Source of the DNA: an uncultured Collinsella sp.
GTDB lineage: Bacteria; Actinomycetota; Coriobacteriia; Coriobacteriales; Coriobacteriaceae
NCBI GenBank assembly: GCA_934630385.1
Contig: CAKTWE010000074.1
Coordinates: 1-7,958 of the forward strand
Length of the DNA: 7,958 bases
Direction: 5' to 3'
Part shown: positions 1-5,579 of the stretch, piece after piece
Layout: each line of letters begins with the position of its first letter
How positions within the stretch are numbered: position 1 is the stretch's first letter
Notes under the pieces: model-generated
Databases searched by the model: none
What the model was told of the DNA's origin: nothing
What the model saw: only the letters and a program-made list of their open reading frames with translations
Translations under genes and position numbers: made by a program

Positions 1-44
1 GATAAAACCTGCCAAAATAAACCTGTCCCTTATTGGCGGGTCGT

Positions 45-50
45 TACAAT
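45..50 (+). promoter_or_regulatory. Possible -10 box ahead of the HAD phosphatase gene
   Basis: TACAAT lies 29 bases before the ATG at 80, a sensible place for a -10 element. The best -35 partner is CTGTCC at 23-28 with a 16-base spacer, which matches the consensus poorly. The same 10-mer TACAATGGTT recurs at 3232-3241 in front of the uracil permease gene, which gives slight extra support. This is inferred from sequence similarity to sigma-70-type promoters only. Confidence 0.35.
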
Positions 51-79
51 GGTTACGGTGAAAATGACTGGGGGATTCT

Positions 80-988
80 ATGATCAAACTTGTGCTGACC
101 GATATGGACGATACGCTGATTCCGGCTGGGCATGACGGCGCCAGCGACTACGCCATTGAGGGTATTCATGCCATGCAGGCGGCGGGTCTGCACTTTGGCC
201 CGGTTTCGGGTCGTCAGCCGTCCGCGATGGGCTGGATGTTCAAAAACCGTTCCGAGTGTTTTTCGACTGGTGCGTTCTGTAACGGCCAGGTGATGTTTGT
301 CGACGGCGAAGTAGTTACCTCGCGCGCAATCGACAACGATGCTCTGATGCGTTTGGCCGACTACCTGGAGCAAGAGACCGACGATACATTTCTAAAAGTC
401 TACAGCCTGGGCGATGACTTTTGGGGCAACGATGCCTATTGCGTGACGAGTGACCCCGAGCGCGTTCGTCGCGCCATGGAGTCGGGCGGCAACGCGTGGC
501 TCAAAGGCGAAGAGGCCCCGTGCCGTCCCGTCGTCGATGACGCGCCGGTGTTTAAGGCGAATATCTGGAGTGCCCGTTCGCGTGAGGAACTCGCGGAGCT
601 ACGCGAGCGCGTTGCCGCTGAGGTGCCGGAACTCTCGCTTGTGTTTCCCAACAACCGAGTGCGCCTGTTTGACATCCTTCCTGCTGATTGGGACAAGGGC
701 TGCGCTGCGTTAGAGCTAGCGCGCGCTTTGGGCCTGACGCCCGACGAGGTGGCCGTATTCGGCGATTCCGATAACGATCTGCCCATGATCGATGCCGTTC
801 CCAACTCCGTTGCAGTCGCCAATGCCAACGAGGCCGTCACGGCTGCCGCGCGCTGGCATATTGGCGCTGCGGCAGATGATGCGGTCGCCGGGGCTCTACA
901 TCAGATTGCCGCCTGCGCCGCGACGGGGGAGATGCCGTCGTTTATGCGCCAAATGGACGCGGCGGGTTTTGGCGTCACGAACGTCTAG
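80..988 (+). CDS. Cof-type HAD-IIB family hydrolase (sugar- or nucleotide-phosphate phosphatase-like)
   Basis: This 302-residue protein carries all four HAD motifs in order. Motif I is DMDDT with nucleophile D8 and acid/base D10; motif II is S43 in VSGRQ; motif III is K206 in DWDKG; motif IV is GDSDND at 228-233, which binds Mg2+. The long insert between motifs II and III is the type IIB cap that sets substrate choice. Length and layout fit the YidA/Cof group, cytoplasmic Mg-dependent phosphatases acting on small phosphorylated metabolites such as sugar phosphates. The exact substrate cannot be read from sequence. The start at 80 has a G-rich ribosome site (GGGGGA, 70-75) five bases upstream. 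The LysR gene begins 10 bases after its stop, so the two are probably co-transcribed. About 30 residues after the last motif form an ordinary C-terminal tail. Confidence 0.93.
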   Translation: MIKLVLTDMDDTLIPAGHDGASDYAIEGIHAMQAAGLHFGPVSGRQPSAMGWMFKNRSECFSTGAFCNGQVMFVDGEVVTSRAIDNDALMRLADYLEQETDDTFLKVYSLGDDFWGNDAYCVTSDPERVRRAMESGGNAWLKGEEAPCRPVVDDAPVFKANIWSARSREELAELRERVAAEVPELSLVFPNNRVRLFDILPADWDKGCAALELARALGLTPDEVAVFGDSDNDLPMIDAVPNSVAVANANEAVTAAARWHIGAAADDAVAGALHQIAACAATGEMPSFMRQMDAAGFGVTNV

Positions 989-998
989 GGAGAAGGCT

Positions 999-1895
999 AT
1001 GAAGCTTCAGCAGCTCAGATATGTTGTAAAGGTTGCCGAATGCGGCAGCATCACCGAGGCCTCGCGCCGGCTCTTTGTGTCGCAGCCTTCGATTACCGCG
1101 TCGATTCGCGATCTCGAAAACGAGATGGGTGTGCACATCTTTGAGCGCACTAACAAGGGCGTCGTTGTGTCCGAGGAAGGCGAGACCTTCTTGGGCTATG
1201 CGCGTCAGGTGCTCGACCAGGCCGACCTGCTCGAGGGCAAGTACAAGGGCGCATCCGAGCAGGTGCCGCACTTTAGCGTGAGTTGCCAGCATTATTCCTT
1301 TGCCGTTAACGCGTTTGTTGACATGATCCGCGAGTTCGATGCCGCGCGTTACGACTTTACCCTGCGCGAGGAGCAAACCCACGAGATTATCGAGGACGTC
1401 GCGCACATGAAAAGCGAGCTCGGCATCCTGTATCTGTCGGAGCACAATCGCGAGGTCATCGAGCGCATGTTGGCGGCCAACGAGCTCGTGTTCGAAGGGC
1501 TCTTCTGCGCCACGCCGCATGTCTTCGTGTGCGCCGACCATCCGCTGGCGGGCCGCTCGAGTGTGACGCTCGAGGACTTGGAAGACTACCCGTTCCTGTC
1601 CTACGAGCAGGGCAGCTATAACTCGTTTTACTATTCCGAGGAACTGACCTCGACCTTTGAGCGTCGCAAGAATATCCGCGTGCGTGACCGTGCGACGTTG
1701 TTCAACCTGGCTATGGGCCTTAACGGTTACACGGTGTGTTCGGGCGTGATCAGCCATGAACTTAACGGCCCCGGTATCATCTCGATTCCGCTCGATGTGG
1801 ACGAGTACATGGAGATTGGCATCATCACGCGCAAGAACACGACACTCACGCGCTACGGACAGGCCTATATCGACGCGATTCGTCAGCATATCTAG
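999..1895 (+). CDS. LysR-family transcriptional regulator
   Basis: This 298-residue protein has the standard LysR plan. An N-terminal winged helix-turn-helix spans about residues 1-60, with the helix-turn-helix around 16-40 (GSITEASRRLFVSQPSITAS, then RDLENEMG). A linker helix follows at about 60-90, then a periplasmic-binding-protein-like effector domain to the C-terminus. The ATG at 999 was chosen because the domain begins exactly there and GGGAGAAGG (988-996) sits just ahead; the reading frame stays open upstream to 792 but only through the HAD gene. Such proteins act as tetramers and bind dyads containing T-N11-A near promoters, usually activating a nearby gene when a small ligand binds. 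The only strong dyad nearby is at 1937-1969, before the MetE-like gene, so that gene is its most likely target. A link to methionine or sulfur metabolism, as for MetR, is inference. The ligand is unknown. Confidence 0.95.
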   Translation: MKLQQLRYVVKVAECGSITEASRRLFVSQPSITASIRDLENEMGVHIFERTNKGVVVSEEGETFLGYARQVLDQADLLEGKYKGASEQVPHFSVSCQHYSFAVNAFVDMIREFDAARYDFTLREEQTHEIIEDVAHMKSELGILYLSEHNREVIERMLAANELVFEGLFCATPHVFVCADHPLAGRSSVTLEDLEDYPFLSYEQGSYNSFYYSEELTSTFERRKNIRVRDRATLFNLAMGLNGYTVCSGVISHELNGPGIISIPLDVDEYMEIGIITRKNTTLTRYGQAYIDAIRQHI

Positions 1896-1936
1896 GCTGC
1901 TGTGCTCCGCGCGGGTCAAATTTCTTTATGGCAGTT

Positions 1937-1969
1937 CAGTTTGATATAGGAAACATCTATATCAAACTG
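1937..1969. promoter_or_regulatory. Candidate LysR operator: perfect 13-bp inverted repeat
   Basis: CAGTTTGATATAG at 1937-1949 is exactly complementary to CTATATCAAACTG at 1957-1969, with a seven-base spacer. Within it, T1947 to A1959 gives the T-N11-A spacing typical of LysR recognition sites. The dyad lies 42 bases after the LysR stop and overlaps the expected -35 zone of the promoter reading into the MetE-like gene, the usual place for a LysR activation site. It is not followed by a T-run, which argues against a terminator for the LysR gene. Binding by the adjacent regulator is inferred. Confidence 0.6.
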
Positions 1970-1976
1970 TTATAAA
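1968..1976 (+). promoter_or_regulatory. Extended -10 promoter element for the MetE-like gene
   Basis: TGTTATAAA matches an extended -10 (TGn followed by TATAAA, 5 of 6 to consensus). No good -35 exists at 16-18 bases upstream; that place is filled by the spacer and right arm of the 13-bp dyad. A weak -35 is usual for activator-dependent promoters. Transcription would begin near 1983, giving a leader of about 68 bases. No S-box or T-box-like structure is apparent in that leader. Confidence 0.5.
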
Positions 1977-2050
1977 CGTATATTTTACGATGGCCATATG
2001 AACGCTCATACTCTGTCTCGGTAAAGCAACCAATGCAAAGGGAGATATCT

Positions 2051-3184
2051 ATGAGCACTTCGATTCAACCGAACGCGCCGTTTCGCGCCGATATCGTCGG
2101 CAGCTTTCTCCGTCCCCAGGCTGTTAAGGATGCACGTGCCGCCTATGCCGCGGGCACGCTCGACGCCGCCGGCCTTAAGGCCGTCGAGGACGAGGCCATT
2201 CGCGATTTGGTGGTCAAGCAGAAGGCAGCCGGCTTACAGGTAATTACCGATGGCGAATACCGCCGCAGCTACTGGCACCTCGATTTTATGTGGGGCCTTA
2301 ACGGCATTGAGCGCCGTACCTCGCGTACGGGCTATATGTTCCACGACGAGGAGACCACGGCCGATACCGCCGTGGTGACCGGCTCCATCAGCGGCGAGAA
2401 CCACCCCTTCGTCGAGCATTTTAAGTTCGTCAAGGCGCTCGAGGGCGAGGGCCAGGTCGCGCGCCAGACCATTCCGGCGCCGATCCAGACGTTCTCGGAG
2501 GTTACGCTCGACCGCTGCGATGGCCAGCAGGAGAGTCTGCGCGCCGTCTACAAGACTGACGAAGAGCTCGCCGATGCCATCGCCGCAGCATACCGCACCG
2601 TGATTGCCGACCTGTATGCCGCGGGCTGCCGCAATATCCAGTTTGATGACTGTACTTGGGGTATCTACTGCGACACCGATTTCGTGGCAAAGATCGGCAT
2701 GAGCCCGGTCGACCTGCAAAAGGTAAGCGAGTTGGGCGTGGCGCTCAACAACGCCGCCATCGAGGGCAAGCCCGATGACCTTGTCATTAACACGCACGTG
2801 TGCCGTGGTAACTACCACTCTACCTATGCCTTCGAGGGCGGCTATGACCCCATCGCGCCGTACCTGTTCGCACACGAGAACGTCGATGCGTTCTATCTTG
2901 AGTTCGATACGCCGCGTGCCGGTGGCTTTGAGCCGCTCAAGTACGTTGCCCCCGGCAAGAAGGTCGTGCTGGGCTTGGTAACCACCAAGGCGGCAGAGCT
3001 CGAGAACGAGGATGTTATCGTCGAGCGCATCCGCGAAGCCGCAAAGTACGTGCCGCTCGAGAATCTGTATCTTTCGCCCCAGTGCGGCTTTGCCAGCTGC
3101 GAGATTGGCAACAAGCTGACCGAGGACGAGCAATGGGCAAAGATCGCGCTGGTCAAGCGCATTGCCGAGCGCGTTTGGAAATAG
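2051..3184 (+). CDS. MetE-like core methionine synthase (cobalamin-independent methyltransferase, YxjG/YxjH type)
   Basis: This 377-residue protein corresponds to the catalytic C-terminal barrel of MetE without the large N-terminal domain, the length of Bacillus YxjG/YxjH. The zinc ligands expected for homocysteine activation are present: H249 and C251 in THVCRGN, E284 in LEFD and C345 in QCGFAS. The E284-C345 spacing of 61 equals that between E. coli MetE E665 and C726, while the H/C to E stretch is longer than in MetE. It should transfer a methyl group to homocysteine or a similar thiol in the cytoplasm; the donor (methyl-folate, methyl-corrinoid or other) is not certain. The ATG at 2051 is preferred over the in-frame ATG at 2033 because AAAGGGAG (2037-2044) sits six bases before it and would otherwise lie inside the coding region. 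The dyad upstream suggests control by the neighbouring LysR protein. Confidence 0.9.
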   Translation: MSTSIQPNAPFRADIVGSFLRPQAVKDARAAYAAGTLDAAGLKAVEDEAIRDLVVKQKAAGLQVITDGEYRRSYWHLDFMWGLNGIERRTSRTGYMFHDEETTADTAVVTGSISGENHPFVEHFKFVKALEGEGQVARQTIPAPIQTFSEVTLDRCDGQQESLRAVYKTDEELADAIAAAYRTVIADLYAAGCRNIQFDDCTWGIYCDTDFVAKIGMSPVDLQKVSELGVALNNAAIEGKPDDLVINTHVCRGNYHSTYAFEGGYDPIAPYLFAHENVDAFYLEFDTPRAGGFEPLKYVAPGKKVVLGLVTTKAAELENEDVIVERIREAAKYVPLENLYLSPQCGFASCEIGNKLTEDEQWAKIALVKRIAERVWK

Positions 3185-3231
3185 CGCCAGCGTTTGCAGG
3201 TGGCGGCGCGTGCGGGACGTGGCGTATCGCG

Positions 3232-3237
3232 TACAAT
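3232..3237 (+). promoter_or_regulatory. Possible -10 box ahead of the uracil permease gene
   Basis: TACAAT lies 48 bases after the MetE-like stop and 72 bases before the permease ATG. There is no good -35 at the right distance, so support is the hexamer itself plus the shared 10-mer TACAATGGTT also found at 45-54. If used, the transcript would begin near 3244 and its leader would consist almost entirely of the hairpin at 3252-3283. Confidence 0.35.
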
Positions 3238-3251
3238 GGTTCGGATCGTAT

Positions 3252-3283
3252 CGTTCGGGCAGGTTATCCGCTATGCCCGAACG
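3252..3283 (+). promoter_or_regulatory. Strong hairpin in the leader of the uracil permease gene
   Basis: CGTTCGGGCA at 3252-3261 pairs perfectly with TGCCCGAACG at 3274-3283, with a 12-base loop. A run of six T (3292-3297) follows, but eight bases after the stem, which is far for a classical intrinsic terminator. The ribosome site AAAGGA (3299-3304) comes directly after the T-run. It may terminate or attenuate transcription coming from the MetE-like gene, stabilise the permease leader, or be a protein-bound regulatory RNA. I do not recognise the conserved PyrR-binding loop sequence in it. Confidence 0.45.
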
Positions 3284-3309
3284 CCCTTCCATTTTTTGAA
3301 AGGACTCTT

Positions 3310-4644
3310 ATGTCCCAGTCTTCGACGCCCGTCGTCACCGATGCCATCTACGATGCATCGTCGCTCGGCCGCCCGCGCATGTTCCTGCTCGGCCTACAGC
3401 ACCTGTTTGCCATGTTTGGTGCCACGGTGCTGGTGCCCGTGCTAACCGGTCTCTCGGTATCGGCAACGCTTTTGTTTGCCGGCTTGGGCACGCTGCTGTT
3501 CCATTTCCTGTCGCGCGGTAAGGTCCCCGCATTCTTGGGATCCTCGTTTGCCTTTATTGCCGGTTATGCCGCCATCGCGCCCAACGGCGAGGCCGAGCTA
3601 TTGCCTTACGCTTGTTTGGGCGTTGCCTGCGCCGGCTTGCTCTACCCGGTGCTGGCGGCCCTGTTCCGCGCGTTCGGTGCCAAGCGCGTCATGCGCTTCT
3701 TCCCACCGGTGGTGACTGGCCCTATCGTCATTTCCATTGGTCTGATCCTGGCAAGCTCCGCTATTGCCAACTGCCAGACTAACTGGCTCGTTGCCGTGGT
3801 TGCCGTCGCCGTAATCGTCATCTGCAATATTTGGGGTCGCGGCATGGTCAAGATTGTGCCGATTTTGCTGGGCGTTGTGGTGAGCTATGCCGTTGCGACT
3901 GCGCTGGGCGAGGTCGATTTTTCGGGCGTCGCAGCCGCCCCCTGGGTTGGTTTGCCCGTTGTGTGGGACAACACGGTGTTTGCGCTCTTTGGACCGCAGT
4001 TCGATAGCGGCCTTGCCACGACGGCTATCATCACCATCATGCCGCTGGCCTTCGCGACTATGATCGAGCATATCGGTGATATCTCCGCTATTGGCTCCAC
4101 CTGCGAGCGCAACTACATTGCCGACCCCGGCCTGCATCGCACGCTGCTCGGCGATGGCCTTGCCACGATTCTGGCTTCGCTCTTTGGTGCTCCGGCCAAC
4201 ACTACGTATGGCGAGAACACCGGCGTGCTTGCGCTTACGCGTGTGTTCGACCCGCGCGTGATTCGCATTGCCGCGTGCTGCGCCATCGTGCTTTCGTTCT
4301 GCCCCAAGTTCGCGGCTGTCATTGCGGCCATGCCGGCGTGTGTAATCGGCGGCGTGTCGCTCGTGCTCTATGGCATGATCAGTGCCGTGGGCGTACGCAA
4401 CCTTATCGAGAACCAGGTCGATTTCCAGAACAACCGCAACGTGCTGGTGGCCGCGCTGGTGCTCGTGCTTTCTCTCGGCATTGCGTACAGCACCGCCGGC
4501 GCCATCGTGCTGGAACTGGGCGGCGTGACGATTTCGCTTTCGGGTCTTGCCGTGGGCTCGCTGGTGGGTATTGTGCTCAACGCGATTCTGCCCGGCAATG
4601 ATTTTGAGTTCGATGTCTCGGAACTTGAGGAGACAGCCGAATAG
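3310..4644 (+). CDS. uraA: Uracil permease (NCS2 / UraA-type nucleobase transporter)
   Basis: This 444-residue, very hydrophobic inner-membrane protein fits the 14-helix NCS2 fold and is close in length to E. coli UraA (429). The N-terminal stretch QHLFAMFGATVLVP and the later NTTYGENTGVLALTR are hallmark uracil-permease sequences. The two substrate-binding glutamates are E253 (in EHIGD) and E302 (in GENTG), 49 residues apart exactly as E241 and E290 in UraA. Where UraA has H245, this protein has D257, a residue also found at that place in other NCS2 members. It should import uracil by proton symport. The ATG at 3310 has AAAGGA five bases upstream; the frame is open further back but only through the MetE-like gene end and the leader hairpin. 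The C-terminus is acidic (FEFDVSELEETAE). The gene ends 24 bases before a strong terminator stem. Uracil as main substrate is inferred from family motifs. Confidence 0.93.
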   Translation: MSQSSTPVVTDAIYDASSLGRPRMFLLGLQHLFAMFGATVLVPVLTGLSVSATLLFAGLGTLLFHFLSRGKVPAFLGSSFAFIAGYAAIAPNGEAELLPYACLGVACAGLLYPVLAALFRAFGAKRVMRFFPPVVTGPIVISIGLILASSAIANCQTNWLVAVVAVAVIVICNIWGRGMVKIVPILLGVVVSYAVATALGEVDFSGVAAAPWVGLPVVWDNTVFALFGPQFDSGLATTAIITIMPLAFATMIEHIGDISAIGSTCERNYIADPGLHRTLLGDGLATILASLFGAPANTTYGENTGVLALTRVFDPRVIRIAACCAIVLSFCPKFAAVIAAMPACVIGGVSLVLYGMISAVGVRNLIENQVDFQNNRNVLVAALVLVLSLGIAYSTAGAIVLELGGVTISLSGLAVGSLVGIVLNAILPGNDFEFDVSELEETAE

Positions 4645-4668
4645 CGGTTGTGCCCAAGTCGGTTAAAT

Positions 4669-4706
4669 AAGCCGGCCATGCGTTCGATGCGCATGGCCGG
4701 CTTTTT
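4669..4706 (+). terminator. Strong intrinsic terminator shared by convergent genes
   Basis: GCCGGCCATGCG (4671-4682) pairs perfectly with CGCATGGCCGGC (4690-4701), extended by two A-T pairs, with a seven-base loop and TTTTT at 4702-4706. It ends the uracil permease transcript. Its right edge touches the stop codon (4705-4707) of the minus-strand esterase gene, and the left flank (TTAAATAA on plus) gives a U-containing tail in the other direction, so it may serve both genes. Confidence 0.9.
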
Positions 4707-5367
4707 AGTGCGCAAGAACCCAGTGGATGCCACGCGCCATGCGCAGGTCGGTTTGGGCAAAGTGGTTGCCGGGGTTGAGTTCCAGCGTTGTGAGGATGCC
4801 GCGCTCGACGAGCAACGCTTCCATTGCGCGCGTGTCGTCAAGTACGTGCCGCATCATGCGGTTGGGCGTCTTGGTTTCCTTTTTGCCGAGTGACAGATAG
4901 ACGGCTTGCGGGCTGCCGGCAAAAGGGGCCGTGCTGGCGCGATCGACAAAGTCGGGAAACCACAACGACCCCGATGCGCTTGCAGCGCGGTCAAAGGCAT
5001 CGGTCTGCCAGAGGGACCAAAGTGAAAAGAGGCCCGCCAATGAGTAACCGGCAATGCCGCGCCAGGTGGGCGGGCAGGGAAGTGATGATTCGACCTGTGG
5101 GATTATCTGATTCAGCAGTTCATCGAGAAACTCAGACGCCTGCCCACCAAAGGGTTCGGCATCGCGCACGGTACCGTCGCATGCCCAGGGGCTCAGCTCA
5201 CGATTCCAGTCGAGCCCGCCAATGGCGACAAGGGTGAATGGCGGACAGTCGAGCTCTTGGCAGCGGTCATAAACATCGCTACCGTCGCCCATGACCACGG
5301 GGAGGTAGATGACGGGCGCGCCTTCCGTATACTCGGAATGAACGGTTATCTGCTTTTGCGCTTCCAA
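4705..5367 (-). CDS. Small alpha/beta hydrolase, putative esterase (Fes/IroE-like fold)
   Basis: This 220-residue protein is an alpha/beta hydrolase of the putative esterase family that includes Fes, IroE and esterase D. The nucleophile is S109 in the elbow GYSLAG (107-112), followed by a block SASGSLWFPDF typical of this family. The catalytic histidine is H202 in PGNHF near the C-terminus. E164 in LGKKE is a possible acid, but IroE-type enzymes may rely on a Ser-His pair. No signal peptide or membrane helix is seen, so it should act in the cytoplasm on a small ester, perhaps an imported siderophore or acyl ester; the substrate is not known. The start is TTG at 5367, the first possible start after an in-frame stop at 5380-5382, with AGAGAAG six bases upstream; the next ATG would remove 25 residues including the first strand. 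It converges on the uracil permease gene and stands alone, with no iron-uptake genes in view. Confidence 0.82.
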   Translation of the reverse strand: MEAQKQITVHSEYTEGAPVIYLPVVMGDGSDVYDRCQELDCPPFTLVAIGGLDWNRELSPWACDGTVRDAEPFGGQASEFLDELLNQIIPQVESSLPCPPTWRGIAGYSLAGLFSLWSLWQTDAFDRAASASGSLWFPDFVDRASTAPFAGSPQAVYLSLGKKETKTPNRMMRHVLDDTRAMEALLVERGILTTLELNPGNHFAQTDLRMARGIHWVLAH

Positions 5368-5479
5368 GGCAGGCTTCTCTCAGTGTTGTGATATCGGCAG
5401 CCCCAATTGTCGCACGCCAGTGTATGCCGGTTGGACAGCATCAAGAACATTCGCGCGCGCCGCGCGGGCGCGAACGGAA

Positions 5480-5515
5480 AACGCCACCGCCGGAGGGGAG
5501 CTTGGCGGTGGCGTT
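5480..5515 (-). terminator. Intrinsic terminator of the surface-protein gene
   Basis: AACGCCACCGCC (5480-5491) and GGCGGTGGCGTT (5504-5515) form a perfect 12-bp stem with a 12-base loop. Read on the minus strand the stem ends in GTTTTCC, a short U-tract, about 65 bases after the stop of the beta-helix surface protein. On the plus strand no T-run follows, so the direction is minus. The rest of the gap 5368-5579 holds the esterase upstream region, where I see no convincing promoter, and a GC-rich 7-bp hairpin at 5450-5474. Confidence 0.7.
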
Positions 5516-5579
5516 GCTATACGGTGTGCAGGCTAGCACTTCTGTGGGTGCCGTCCCGTGCGTTAAAGGTCAAAGGCGT

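Noticed and set aside
11..37. Imperfect stem GCCAAAATAA/TTATTGGC at the left edge
   Set aside because: It needs a two-base bulge and the upstream context is outside the window, so a terminator or operator cannot be supported.
792..998. Upstream extension of the LysR protein within the HAD gene
   Set aside because: The LysR helix-turn-helix begins at 999 with a good ribosome site; the extension is low in conservation and overlaps the HAD coding region.
975..1919. A 314-codon open frame on the minus strand opposite the LysR gene
   Set aside because: It is a shadow of the LysR gene; the protein shows no domain and the LysR frame has full family conservation.
1998..2024. An eight-codon upstream frame (MNAHTLSR) in the MetE-like leader
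   Set aside because: It has no ribosome site and is not rich in Met or Cys codons as a leader peptide for this pathway would be; very short frames occur by chance.
1983..2050. Possible S-box or T-box riboswitch before the MetE-like gene
   Set aside because: The leader is only about 68 bases and shows none of the long paired structure or conserved boxes of these elements.
2234..3292. A 352-codon open frame on the minus strand opposite the MetE-like gene
   Set aside because: It is antisense to a well-supported enzyme gene with conserved zinc ligands; long antisense frames are common in GC-rich DNA.
5450..5474. GC-rich hairpin TTCGCGC/GCGCGAA upstream of the esterase gene
   Set aside because: The stem is only 7 bp in very GC-rich sequence, without a T-run, and lies next to a better terminator that explains the region.
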